This document shows, piece after piece, positions 1 through 7,776 of a stretch of 36,678 nucleotides of DNA. Within the stretch, counting starts at the first letter, position 1. Every line of letters starts with the position of its first letter. The notes under the pieces are model-generated. The model saw nothing but the letters and a program-made list of their open reading frames with translations, was not told where the DNA came from and did not search any database. Source of the DNA: CAYMWF01 sp964394085 [NCBI: uncultured Gemmatimonadota bacterium] (GTDB lineage Bacteria; GCA-2686955; CAYMWF01); assembly GCA_964394085.1 (NCBI GenBank), contig CAYMWF010000013.1, forward strand, positions 1-36,678. Direction: 5' to 3'. The position numbers were made by a program, and so were the translations under genes.

Positions 1-30
1 CCCCCGCGGGACAGGACATGCTGCCGGTCA

Positions 31-1602
31 TTAAAGATTGTATTTTTTGATCTTTCGGTAGAGGGTCCGCTCACCGATCCCGAGAGCGAGCGCCGTATTC
101 TTCCGGTTGCCATTGTTGGCGAGAAGCGCACGCCTGATTACCTCCCGCTCCATGTCCTCGAGGGAATGCTCCCTGGTTTCCCCGCCATCCTGCTCATCCT
201 CGAATTCGAAATCAGCTTCCATTACCGGCTCCCGCCTGAAATCCTGAATAGGTCCGGATTGCACCCCGTCGATATCGAACGGCGCATCCATCCCGGCGCC
301 TGCAACTCCCTCCCGCCCACGCCCGGAGGCCGGAAATGCCTCGCTCAGAATTTTCCTCACCTCGGCTATCTCGTCCCTCAGGGCCAGTAATGTTTTGTAG
401 ATGATTTCCCGCTCGATCTCGTCCTTCGGACGCTCGATCAGCGAAGGCAGCATCGGATTCGACGGCCCCGGCGAGTAGATGGACTCCGGAAGCGCGTCCG
501 GTTCGATAAGTTTTCCCGGGTGAAAGATCATGGTGCTCTCGATGATGCTTTTGAGCTCCCGGATATTCCCCGGCCATGAATACCGGGTTAGAAAATTCAT
601 CGCAGCCGGGGAGAAGCCGGGGTGAGGTGTATCGTTCTTCCGTATGAACGTTTCCTTGAAAAAGTCGACGAGAAGCGGGATGTCCTCTTTCCTCTCCCTG
701 AGCGGAGGAACATTCAGCAGGACGATTTTCAGCCTGTAATAGAGATCTTTTCGGAAGCGTCCGGCGCGAACCTCTTCTTCGAGATTCCTGTTGGTGGCCG
801 CAACTATGCGTGTATCGACGGGTATCTCCTTCGTTCCGCCTACACGGATGATCCTGTAATCTTCGAGCACCCTGAGAAGCTTGACCTGGAGAGAAAGAGG
901 CATTTCACCGATCTCGTCTAGGAATAAGGTGCCGCCGCCGGCAACTTCGAATTTACCCTGCTTGCTCTCGTGCGCTCCGGTGAAGGCCCCCTTTTCATGA
1001 CCGAAAAGCTCGCTTTCGAGAAGCGTTTCGGGAATCGCGCCGCAATTGATCGGATAGAACGGACCTGCGGACCGGGAAGATGCGTCATGCAGGGAACGCG
1101 CAACGAGCTCCTTCCCCGTGCCGCTCTCTCCGGTGATCAGAACCGTCATCGGGGTCGGCGCCACGAGAATTATCGATTCCACGAGCTCGATAAAGGCGGA
1201 GGATTTCCCTATCAAGCGCCCGCCCGTCAGGATCCGGTGCTTCTCGAGCTGCTTGTGGACCAGGCTTCTCAGCTCGGCGGTTTCCCAGGATTTCACCAGG
1301 AAGTCGCTCGCTCCCCGGTTTAAAGCATCCATCGGGATCGTTTCCCGGGCGGTGGCCGGCACGAGCAGAATCAGAGAGACGGTGTCATGTCTTTTCCTTG
1401 CTTCCGCAAGTACTTTCATGCCGTCGCAATCAGGAAGATCGAGGTCGAGAATGACCAGGAATAACCCCTTTATTCCAAGATTCGTAATCACTTCAGGACC
1501 TGTGGTCACTTCGGTAATATCGACATCGAAGGCGGATACGGCCTCCCGGATTTTCATTATTTCCTGATTGCTCGCCGATGCGATCATTAGAATCGGTTTC
1601 AT
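31..1602 (-). CDS. Sigma-54-dependent response regulator (NtrC family) with degenerate receiver
   Basis: Transcriptional activator expected to open sigma-54 promoters by ATP hydrolysis. From the ATG at 1602 the protein has 523 residues: a receiver-like domain (about 1-120), an AAA+ domain (about 130-370) with Walker A GESGTGKE at 158-165, GAFTGA at 205-210 and Walker B ending LDE at 228-230, then a long linker and a Fis-type helix-turn-helix in the last 42 residues. In the receiver, Asp53 and Lys104 sit at the usual sites, but the N-terminal acidic pair that binds magnesium is replaced by Ala8-Ser9. The linker segment around [16 protein letters not shown] resembles activators I associate with Bacteroidetes (recalled, not searched). 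The frame stays open upstream to 1704, but the receiver fold begins at MKPILMI, so the shorter start was chosen. No partner histidine kinase is present. It is divergent from the AOR cluster; regulation of that cluster is possible but unproven. Confidence 0.9.
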   Translation of the reverse strand: MKPILMIASASNQEIMKIREAVSAFDVDITEVTTGPEVITNLGIKGLFLVILDLDLPDCDGMKVLAEARKRHDTVSLILLVPATARETIPMDALNRGASDFLVKSWETAELRSLVHKQLEKHRILTGGRLIGKSSAFIELVESIILVAPTPMTVLITGESGTGKELVARSLHDASSRSAGPFYPINCGAIPETLLESELFGHEKGAFTGAHESKQGKFEVAGGGTLFLDEIGEMPLSLQVKLLRVLEDYRIIRVGGTKEIPVDTRIVAATNRNLEEEVRAGRFRKDLYYRLKIVLLNVPPLRERKEDIPLLVDFFKETFIRKNDTPHPGFSPAAMNFLTRYSWPGNIRELKSIIESTMIFHPGKLIEPDALPESIYSPGPSNPMLPSLIERPKDEIEREIIYKTLLALRDEIAEVRKILSEAFPASGRGREGVAGAGMDAPFDIDGVQSGPIQDFRREPVMEADFEFEDEQDGGETREHSLEDMEREVIRRALLANNGNRKNTALALGIGERTLYRKIKKYNL

Positions 1603-1651
1603 CTTTTTCAGCTTTCCCGGACTCGAAGGCGTTTGGTTTCGACGCAGAGTT

Positions 1652-1666
1652 CTGCCAATCTGGCAG
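1652..1666. promoter_or_regulatory. Perfect dyad upstream of the sigma-54 activator gene
   Basis: CTGCCA-ATC-TGGCAG is a perfect 6-bp inverted repeat with a 3-bp centre, about 50 bp upstream of the activator start. It could be an operator, possibly autoregulatory. Its TGGCAG arm looks like a -24 element, but the strict GG-N10-GC spacing of a sigma-54 promoter is not met in either direction here. Only the symmetry is seen; function is inference. Confidence 0.3.
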
Positions 1667-1751
1667 TCCGGCATGACAATAGGTGAAAAAGACTGGACTG
1701 TCAATGCCGGAATCCCCGGATATTCAATAGCTCTGAAGGGCTAATAATCGC

Positions 1752-1781
1752 TTGACAGCTTGAAAAGGTTCCCCGGATAAT
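1752..1781 (+). promoter_or_regulatory. Predicted sigma-70-type promoter of the ferredoxin-AOR-MoaD cluster
   Basis: A consensus -35 TTGACA (1752-1757) and a -10 GATAAT (1776-1781, 5 of 6) are separated by 18 bp. Transcription would start near 1788, leaving a leader of about 105 nt before the ferredoxin ATG at 1893. A housekeeping-type promoter here argues against the cluster depending only on the neighbouring sigma-54 activator. Confidence 0.65.
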
Positions 1782-1813
1782 GGCGCCTTTTCGGGAATTC
1801 CGTCCCGGCCGGG

Positions 1814-1862
1814 TTAACCGGCTTGCACCATCACCCGCACGCAATAACCTTGATCCGGTTAA
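1814..1862 (+). promoter_or_regulatory. Inverted repeat in the leader of the ferredoxin-AOR cluster
   Basis: TTAACCGG (1814-1821) and CCGGTTAA (1855-1862) are perfect 8-bp inverted arms separated by 33 nt, inside the predicted untranslated leader. They could form an RNA stem or bind a dimeric regulator. I do not see the conserved core of the molybdenum/tungsten cofactor riboswitch as I remember it, so no riboswitch is called. Confidence 0.35.
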
Positions 1863-1892
1863 ACGATCATGCGGTTGAAGGGAGAGTAAAGA

Positions 1893-2276
1893 ATGAAGTT
1901 CGAAGTAGCTGCCGAGAATTGCACCGGTTGCAGGCTCTGCCAGCAGATATGTGCCATTTCTCACTTCGGCGAGCAGAACCTTAAGAAGATCGCCATAGGA
2001 ATTACGGCCGAGTTCCCATCGCCGGGAAGGTATACTCCCCGCGTCTGCACCCAGTGCGGCGTCTGCGAAGAAGTCTGCCCGGTCGGCGCCGTCGAAGAAA
2101 AAGAGGGCGTATTCGTCATCGACGAGGAAGAATGCACCATGTGCGACATTTGCGTGGATGAATGTCCCGAAAATGTAATGTTCCTTCACGACGATGTCGA
2201 AAAACCGATCAAGTGCGACAACTGCTGGGAATGCGTAAGCGTCTGCAATACCGGTGCGATTACCTGCACGGAATAA
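1893..2276 (+). CDS. Polyferredoxin with four [4Fe-4S] cluster motifs, AOR-associated
   Basis: Predicted cytoplasmic electron carrier of 127 residues. Sixteen cysteines fall into four CxxCxxCxxxC motifs: C10/C13/C16/C20, C52/C55/C58/C62, C81/C84/C87/C91 and C108/C111/C114/C118. The two middle motifs end in CP, as in bacterial ferredoxins. This is enough for up to four [4Fe-4S] clusters, as described for the AorA subunit of bacterial multi-subunit AORs and for DmsB/HycB-type subunits. A ribosome binding site GGGAGAG precedes the ATG. It lies 182 bp upstream of the AOR gene on the same strand, so it is probably the electron-transfer partner of that enzyme. No signal peptide is visible. The family is clear; the partner assignment is inferred from position. 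Confidence 0.9.
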   Translation: MKFEVAAENCTGCRLCQQICAISHFGEQNLKKIAIGITAEFPSPGRYTPRVCTQCGVCEEVCPVGAVEEKEGVFVIDEEECTMCDICVDECPENVMFLHDDVEKPIKCDNCWECVSVCNTGAITCTE

Positions 2277-2458
2277 ACCTGTTTCACCCCGGCCGTGCGG
2301 AGCTCCTTGTACGTGCCGGATATTCCGCCTGCGGCGGCGACCGCCGGCGGGCGAGCTGAGAAGGGGCAATTCGAAAATCTTCCGGAACCTGCCGGGTTGA
2401 AGACGCGACAGCGCACCCGGAACAGGCTTTCAGCCGGAATCAACACTGGAGATATACC

Positions 2459-4375
2459 ATGTCCGGACTCGGTGGAACAACGCTCTGGATAGATCTCGAC
2501 GAGGGAACCGTCAAGCGGGAAAAAACCTCTGTAGAATTCATGAAGAAATGGCTCGGCGCCCGTGGAGTAGTGGCCAAGCTGCTTTTCGACGAAGTGCCGA
2601 GGGATGCCGATCCTCTCGGGCCGGAGAATATCTTAATCGTGGCGCCCGGGATCATGACCGGGTCTTTCGTGCCGGCCGGTTCGAAGTGCGGATTCGGCGC
2701 CATCGGACCGGCGACCAACAGTCACGCCGACTCGAGTGTGGGCGGCCATTTCGGCCCCGAACTGAAATTCGCCGGATACGATCTTATCGTGTTCCGCGGC
2801 CAGGCGAAGGAGCCGTCCTATCTCTATATAGACGACGACAAAGTCGAGTTGCGCACGGCCGGGGACTACTGGGGCCTGGGCTCGATGGACGCGGAAGAGA
2901 AATACAAAAAAGACCTCGGCGAAGATTACCAGATAGCCGTGATAGGACCCGCCGGAGAGAACGGCGTGGTCTTCGCCTGCATCTCCCACGATTTCGGCAG
3001 GCAGGCGGGCCGGAGCGGCATGGGTGCCGTTATGGGCTCGAAGAACCTCAAGGCGATAGCCGTCAGGGGAACCAAGGCTCTTCCCGTCGCCGATCTCGAA
3101 TCGCTTACAAAACAGACGAAGGACATAATAAACCGGACGAAAACCCACCCGAACATGGCGCCCTGGCAAAAGCTCGGCACGGCGCTCTTCGTCGGATGGG
3201 CCAATGAACACGGCACCTTCCCCGCCTATAACTTCAAGTCATCCTATTACGACAACTGGGAAAAGATAGACGGAACCGTGCTGCGCGAAAAGCTGGTGGT
3301 GGCGGACAAAGCCTGTTTCGGATGCTGGATGAACTGCGGCAAATACTCGAAAGTGGATATCGAGGGTAAAGAAACCGTTTTCGTCGAAGGCCCCGAATAC
3401 GAAACCATCGCACTCGTGGGCGGTTCATGCGGCATGGACGACATCGGGAACGTGGCGTACGGCAACTACCTGTGCGACAACCTCGGTGTGGATACCATCA
3501 GCGGCGGCAGCGTGGTGGCCTTCGCCATGGAATGTTTCGAAAAGGGGATAATCACGAGCGAGGACCTGGACGGGCGGACTCTCGAGTGGGGCAGCATAGA
3601 AGATTTCGAATTCCTGATGAAAAAAATAACCTACCGTGAAGGCATCGGGGATCTGCTGGCCGGCGGAACCAGGCGGGCTGCAGAAAAACTGGGCGGCGAC
3701 AGCATCGAGTTCGCCATCCAGGCCAAGGGGCTTGAATACAGCGGCTACGAATGCCGCTGGATTCCATCCCAGCTCCTTTCGTTCAGGACGGCGGACATCG
3801 GCGCTCACCACAACCGGAGCTGGGCCGTGACCGTGGACATGGAACTGGGCCGCGACGTTGCCGAGGGCAAGGCCGAAACCGTGGTGTATCTCCAGCATAT
3901 CCGCCCCCTGTTCGATACGCTGAGTATCTGCAGGCTTTTCTGGGGTGAACTGGACGTGATGCCGGAAGAATACCTGGATACATTAAAATACGTGTCCGGA
4001 TGGGACATGGACTTGAAAGAACTTCTCATCATTTCGGAGCGGATCTGGAACATGAACCGGGCCCATCTTCTACTCCGGAACGGGGGTCCCGGAAGGCGCC
4101 ACGAGCGGGTGCCCGCGCGTCATTTCGACGAAGAAGTCCCCAACGGTCCGGCAAAGGGCAAGAAAATACCGCTCGAAATGGCGGAAAGCATGCTGGACGA
4201 CTATTATCGCGCCCGCGGATGGGACCTGGAAGGCAACCCCTCGAGAGCGCTGCTCGAGGATCTCGATCTCGGCTATGTTGCGGATGAGCTTGAAAAAGCC
4301 GGCTGCCTGGGTAAAGATCCCGAAGAGGGCATCCCGGCGGTCCGCGGCAGGGAGCTGAAACCGAAAGCGATGTGA
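2459..4375 (+). CDS. aor: Aldehyde:ferredoxin oxidoreductase family tungsten/molybdenum enzyme
   Basis: AOR-family catalytic subunit of 638 residues, slightly longer than the roughly 605 of archaeal AOR. Members carry a tungsten- or molybdenum-bis-pterin and one [4Fe-4S] cluster and oxidise aldehydes to acids with ferredoxin, or run in reverse. The N-terminal pterin domain is recognisable (GGTTLWIDLDEG, then SGMGAVMGSKNLKAIAV). Cluster ligands are visible as C286-x2-C289-x3-C293 plus a distant Cys491, the spacing expected for the family. A GGAG ribosome binding site lies seven bases before the ATG. The polyferredoxin upstream and the MoaD-like gene downstream fit an electron-transfer subunit and a cofactor helper. 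The substrate cannot be told from sequence; related subfamilies act on aldehydes, glyceraldehyde-3-phosphate or, as BamB, on benzoyl-CoA. Its last codons lie in a 48-bp tandem duplication. Confidence 0.93.
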   Translation: MSGLGGTTLWIDLDEGTVKREKTSVEFMKKWLGARGVVAKLLFDEVPRDADPLGPENILIVAPGIMTGSFVPAGSKCGFGAIGPATNSHADSSVGGHFGPELKFAGYDLIVFRGQAKEPSYLYIDDDKVELRTAGDYWGLGSMDAEEKYKKDLGEDYQIAVIGPAGENGVVFACISHDFGRQAGRSGMGAVMGSKNLKAIAVRGTKALPVADLESLTKQTKDIINRTKTHPNMAPWQKLGTALFVGWANEHGTFPAYNFKSSYYDNWEKIDGTVLREKLVVADKACFGCWMNCGKYSKVDIEGKETVFVEGPEYETIALVGGSCGMDDIGNVAYGNYLCDNLGVDTISGGSVVAFAMECFEKGIITSEDLDGRTLEWGSIEDFEFLMKKITYREGIGDLLAGGTRRAAEKLGGDSIEFAIQAKGLEYSGYECRWIPSQLLSFRTADIGAHHNRSWAVTVDMELGRDVAEGKAETVVYLQHIRPLFDTLSICRLFWGELDVMPEEYLDTLKYVSGWDMDLKELLIISERIWNMNRAHLLLRNGGPGRRHERVPARHFDEEVPNGPAKGKKIPLEMAESMLDDYYRARGWDLEGNPSRALLEDLDLGYVADELEKAGCLGKDPEEGIPAVRGRELKPKAM

Positions 4376-4469
4376 CCGGCGCCCGCCCGATCGGCTGCAG
4401 GGCTGAAACCGAAAGCGATGTGACCGGCGCCCGCCCGGTCGGCTGCCGGGCCGAAACCGACATCGCCGG
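4354..4469 (+). repeat. 48-bp tandem repeat across the AOR stop codon, with a stem-loop
   Basis: Unit 1 (4354-4401) and unit 2 (4402-4449) are identical except at two bases. A degenerate third copy of about 20 bp (4450-4469) runs into the ribosome binding site of the MoaD-like gene. Unit 1 includes the last AOR codons and its TGA, so unit 2 is a non-coding copy of a gene end. Both differences in unit 2 add base pairs to a GC hairpin: GCCCGG (4433-4438) pairs with CCGGGC (4446-4451), whereas the unit 1 equivalent (4385-4403) pairs over only 4 bp. No U-tract follows, so this is not a standard terminator. It may affect mRNA stability or processing between the two genes. Confidence 0.85.
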
Positions 4470-4483
4470 AGGACGAAAAGGAT

Positions 4484-4729
4484 ATGGAGATTTTTCTGAA
4501 AAGCGGCGGCAAGCTGCGGACTTTTCTCGAACCGGATGTGGATGAATATACCAGGCGCGTCGAGATCGAAGAAGGATTGACCCTCGAAGAGATCCTGGCC
4601 CGGCTCAGTGTTCCGAAGGGCACAGTCGCCTTTGCCTTCAGCCAGAACGAGGGAAAAGTTCTCAGGCTGAGCTATGTGCCGAAAGACGGCGATATCCTGA
4701 CTCTGCAACCTCCCGTTTCCGGTGGGTAG
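4484..4729 (+). CDS. MoaD/ThiS-like beta-grasp sulfur carrier protein
   Basis: Protein of 81 residues ending in Gly-Gly (PPVSGG), the C-terminus that MoaD and ThiS activate and thiocarboxylate. Length and beta-grasp pattern match MoaD, the small subunit of molybdopterin synthase, which donates the dithiolene sulfur of the pterin cofactor. A GGAGG ribosome binding site (4468-4472) precedes the ATG by 11 nt. MoaD-like genes often sit beside AOR genes, and this one is 108 bp downstream of AOR on the same strand, so a role in making the tungsten/molybdenum cofactor is likely. No MoaE or MoeB/ThiF partner is in the window. ThiS-type use in thiamine synthesis is the alternative, less likely from context. 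Confidence 0.85.
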   Translation: MEIFLKSGGKLRTFLEPDVDEYTRRVEIEEGLTLEEILARLSVPKGTVAFAFSQNEGKVLRLSYVPKDGDILTLQPPVSGG

Positions 4730-4759
4730 CGATAAGCGTCTCCCTCTCTTTCGCCCCCC

Positions 4760-5917
4760 TTATTCCTTCGACAATTCGATTAGTACGAGCTCAGTATAAG
4801 CCGTGCTGGCGGGCCCCGTACCGTCGTAGTGAGCCACCAGCACGATAAGGCTGCCGCCTCCCGGAGACCATGCGCTGTCCGAAACCACGGTACGCGGAGC
4901 CTGGTTGTGGGGATGATCGGGTTCATTGTAATAGGTGAGCCTCTGCTGGTTGGAGCCGTCGCTGTTCATGATCCACAATTCCGTCGCCAGGTAGTAACGC
5001 CAGTCGTCCGGTCCCATATCCTCCGGCCAGTCTATATCCAGGCCCGCACTCGACATCCAGACGATATTCCCGCCGTCCGGAGACCAGTGGGCGTGTTCAT
5101 CCCAGTCTGCAAAGGTTGTTGTCAGCCTGGTAAGGTTTTCGGTCTGCAGGTTCATTGTGCAGATATCCATTCCGAGCTCGTGCTGTCCCTCCATGATGTT
5201 ACCGGTGAACATAATCTCCTCCCCGTCGTGCGAGAAGGCGTGACTCTCGTAGAAACCGGACTGGACCGCGGGATCGAAAGTTTCCACATCTCCAAGACCG
5301 GGAAGGTCGACGCCGTTATCTTCGAATTGCGCCACCTTCAAAACCCAGCGTCCCCAGTACGCCGAAGCATCCTCTCCCACGCGCTCGGCCCAGAGGAGCC
5401 TGCTCCCGTCGGGTGAAAACTGCGGATGGATAACCCCCTGGGCATCCAGGACCGCCGTCTCGATTTCGGTAAGCTGCCCGAACTCGCCTCCATCTGCACG
5501 GGCGACCCACAGGTTGCAGTTCACACCCTTGCCGGGGATCGCGTGTTCGTCGTAAATGTCCGGCACATCCTCGTTCTCGGCTGTGAAAACGAGATATTCG
5601 CCCGACGGGTGCCACGCGGGGTTGCCGTTGTGCTTCTGCGGCACCCCCGCAACCTCGTGAGTCAGCCAGGTTTCCCCCGCCGGGTCATCCATGGAAAATA
5701 TTATCACGTCGTAATATTCGTCGTACAGCATCCGTGCCGAGGCGACAAGGTTCCCGGCGGGGAGCCAGTCGACGCTCTTGCCGTACTCCTTGATGTTGGT
5801 GATACTTGTAACCGACCAGTTGTCCCCAACGTCGCCGGGCTTCGTCAATTCCTCGAAAAAACAGGAAGAGACAAACAACGCACCCAGAACCAATAAGACC
5901 GAAAACAGCAGTTTCAT
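4760..5917 (-). CDS. Secreted lipoprotein with TolB/PD40-type beta-propeller
   Basis: Predicted lipoprotein of 385 residues. It starts MKLLFSVLLVLGALF and has a lipobox VSSC near residue 19, so it should be lipid-anchored outside the inner membrane. The rest carries at least five PD40/TolB-like blade motifs (WHPSGEYLVF, FSPDGSRLLWAE, FSHDGEEIMFTG, WSPDGGNIVWMS, WSPGGGSLIVLV), indicating a beta-propeller. These usually mediate protein binding; enzymatic activity is not evident. The ATG at 5917 follows a strong AGGAGG ribosome binding site and begins the signal peptide, so the 10-residue longer reading was not used. It converges with the MoaD-like gene, 30 bp away with no evident terminator, and lies downstream of the M14 peptidase on the same strand, probably with its own promoter. 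Confidence 0.85.
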   Translation of the reverse strand: MKLLFSVLLVLGALFVSSCFFEELTKPGDVGDNWSVTSITNIKEYGKSVDWLPAGNLVASARMLYDEYYDVIIFSMDDPAGETWLTHEVAGVPQKHNGNPAWHPSGEYLVFTAENEDVPDIYDEHAIPGKGVNCNLWVARADGGEFGQLTEIETAVLDAQGVIHPQFSPDGSRLLWAERVGEDASAYWGRWVLKVAQFEDNGVDLPGLGDVETFDPAVQSGFYESHAFSHDGEEIMFTGNIMEGQHELGMDICTMNLQTENLTRLTTTFADWDEHAHWSPDGGNIVWMSSAGLDIDWPEDMGPDDWRYYLATELWIMNSDGSNQQRLTYYNEPDHPHNQAPRTVVSDSAWSPGGGSLIVLVAHYDGTGPASTAYTELVLIELSKE

Positions 5918-6006
5918 TTCCCAAGCCTCCTGTTCCTGGAGAAGCACCCTCCTCAGTCCGTTTGAGCTGATCGGACGATCATGAGTCGCAGGATTCAGAT
6001 GAACAG

Positions 6007-6034
6007 CTTATCGAATATAACCCTCATGTCTCAA
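6007..6034 (-). promoter_or_regulatory. Predicted promoter of the beta-propeller lipoprotein
   Basis: On the minus strand, TTGAGA (6034-6029, 5 of 6) and GATAAG (6012-6007, 4 of 6) are spaced by 16 bp. Transcription would start near 6000, giving a leader of about 80 nt. The spacer holds one arm of an 11-bp inverted repeat. Confidence 0.35.
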
Positions 6035-6062
6035 CCGCAATCTGTCGAGAAATGAGGGTTAT
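6016..6062. repeat. 11-bp perfect inverted repeat in the lipoprotein/M14 intergenic region
   Basis: ATAACCCTCAT (6016-6026) and ATGAGGGTTAT (6052-6062) are perfect inverted arms around a 25-nt centre. No T-tract follows on either strand, so it is not a standard intrinsic terminator for the M14 gene ending at 6181. Overlap with the predicted lipoprotein promoter makes an operator the more interesting reading. Confidence 0.6.
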
Positions 6063-6180
6063 GGATTTCTGGTATGAAATGTCTTTGATTGGAACCGGGA
6101 AGCCGGTTAAGGCGGGTGACCCGGGTTGTTTTCTTGATTTTTTATTGCAATGGTCTGAAAAGATCACCCGCCGTATCGGT

Positions 6181-7776
6181 TTATTCGGTAATAGTGAAGC
6201 AGAATGTATCGTTTCCGCGGAGGTCCTCCGGGTAGTTGCCGAGCCTGGCTTCGTAGGTAAATAACCCGGGAGGTGCGTGTGAAGGCACCGTATGAGTCAC
6301 TGTTCCTTCGTGGTTTTCACCCGGGGAGAGAGTGATCGAGACCGGCTCCATTGCCGGGCTCAGCACCTCCCTGTGGTCCAGCCAGACCGCAGTCCAGATT
6401 TCCAGCGTCACGGAGGCGTCCGACAGGTTCGTATAGCGGTAACCCGCTTCGAAAACATCTCCCGGAGCGACTTCGGGGGTGGTCGTCCAGGCTTCTACCT
6501 CGTACGGAAATATCTCATAAGGATTATTCGCCAGCTTGGCCAGGAGGTAAGCCGCGTAAAAGTTTTCTTCGCACAGCTCCGGAATCTTCGAATCGTCCGG
6601 CCAGAAGGTGGTGCCCACCTCGCTGGTGAAAGCCAGAACCTTCTTCTTGCGGTTCCTGTCGCCGTACATGAAATCATCCATCTCGCCGTTGCAGTTGTAA
6701 ATCGCGCCCATGTTCGGGTTGCCGTATGTATACCCGTTGAATTTCGTCGCTTCCTCCCCGATCGTACAATAGAACTCGTGATCGACCGTGTTCAGATCTT
6801 TATAGGACCACGGGAAGAGGAACAGCCTGCTGTAACTGTGGTACGACATGGAAAACGTGAAATCGACCTGCCTGGCAAGGTCTTCGATCGCCTTGATTTC
6901 AGGCTCGGACGCAGGTGCTTTGCCGCGGTAATCCTCCATGAACTTGAACGGGGAAGAGCCGGAGTTGTTGAATCCCCACTTGTAGCTGTGGTTCCGGTTT
7001 AGATCCACACCCCAGAGAAGCACCAGCGGCGAGCCGTTCCTGTTACGGTTCTTCCGCCACATGATGTTGCCGCCCTCCACGGTGATATGACCGTCCACAT
7101 TCACGATGGGAACGAGCCAGATCTCGGTATTGTCCACCATCTCCGTCACCTCGGGATCCACCCCGTACCCGGAAGTAAAGTAATCGATCAGGTACATCAC
7201 TATCTCCGGAGTGATGATCTCCCTGGCATGATACGCCCCCACATACAGAACACCCGCTTCTTCAGGGTCTTCGACATCCGGATCATCCGAAATCTTCAGA
7301 GCCCAGATATCGTTATTCTCCTCGCCCATATTGACCTTTTCCCAGCTGTCCCCGATATCGTAGAGCCTGGTTATGCCGGGAAACGCCGCGGCGATATCTT
7401 CGAGATACTGAACCATTTCTTCGTAGGTCCGGTAATTTCCCATGAAACCGTCGTAGTTGATCCGCTGCTGATAATATTCCTCGAGATCGTCGATAATCGT
7501 CGAGCCGGTATATCCCAGTATCCGCATATATTCCCTTTCAGCCGGAGAAACCAGCAGATCGAGGTATTCCCCGGGGCTGAAGGCCGCAATGTCGAAATGG
7601 TACCGGAAATCCAGCAGATGCTCCACCTCCTGGACCGTCAGATAATCGTATCTGACCAGGCTGACCTTTCCAGGATCAGGACCCGCAGATGCGATCGCCG
7701 TTGCCGAAGCAATCGTTATAAAAAGGAAAATGGTCACACCTCTAAGAATCGCTTTTTCCGCCTTACGCATTTTCAC
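6181..7776 (-). CDS. Secreted zinc carboxypeptidase, M14 family
   Basis: Metallocarboxypeptidase of 531 residues with an N-terminal signal peptide (about 1-31, hydrophobic IFLFITIASATAIASA), a pro-region-like segment (about 40-105), the M14 catalytic domain (about 115-415) and a C-terminal beta-rich domain of about 110 residues. Zinc ligands are seen as H183-A-R-E186 and H313 (SMSYHSYSR), and the catalytic glutamate as Glu386 in AFTSEVGTTFWP. The Asn-Arg pair that binds the substrate carboxylate is probably N260-R261. It should cleave C-terminal residues from peptides outside the cytoplasm. A GTG start at 7776 is preferred because GGAGG lies 6 nt upstream; an ATG two codons later (7770) is the alternative. 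It is divergent from the SGNH protein gene. Confidence 0.92.
   Translation of the reverse strand: MKMRKAEKAILRGVTIFLFITIASATAIASAGPDPGKVSLVRYDYLTVQEVEHLLDFRYHFDIAAFSPGEYLDLLVSPAEREYMRILGYTGSTIIDDLEEYYQQRINYDGFMGNYRTYEEMVQYLEDIAAAFPGITRLYDIGDSWEKVNMGEENNDIWALKISDDPDVEDPEEAGVLYVGAYHAREIITPEIVMYLIDYFTSGYGVDPEVTEMVDNTEIWLVPIVNVDGHITVEGGNIMWRKNRNRNGSPLVLLWGVDLNRNHSYKWGFNNSGSSPFKFMEDYRGKAPASEPEIKAIEDLARQVDFTFSMSYHSYSRLFLFPWSYKDLNTVDHEFYCTIGEEATKFNGYTYGNPNMGAIYNCNGEMDDFMYGDRNRKKKVLAFTSEVGTTFWPDDSKIPELCEENFYAAYLLAKLANNPYEIFPYEVEAWTTTPEVAPGDVFEAGYRYTNLSDASVTLEIWTAVWLDHREVLSPAMEPVSITLSPGENHEGTVTHTVPSHAPPGLFTYEARLGNYPEDLRGNDTFCFTITE

Noticed and set aside
1642-1657. TTGGCAGAACTCTGC on the minus strand as a sigma-54 promoter of the activator gene
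   Set aside because: The spacing between GG and GC is 9 and not the strict 10.
1738-1751. GG-N10-GC spacing suggesting a sigma-54 promoter for the AOR cluster
   Set aside because: Only the GG and GC pairs match; the flanking TGGCAC and TTGC bases do not, and a much better sigma-70-type promoter follows immediately.
2277-2458. Short open frame between the ferredoxin and AOR genes
   Set aside because: No ribosome binding site, atypical composition and overlap with the AOR start; treated as non-coding.
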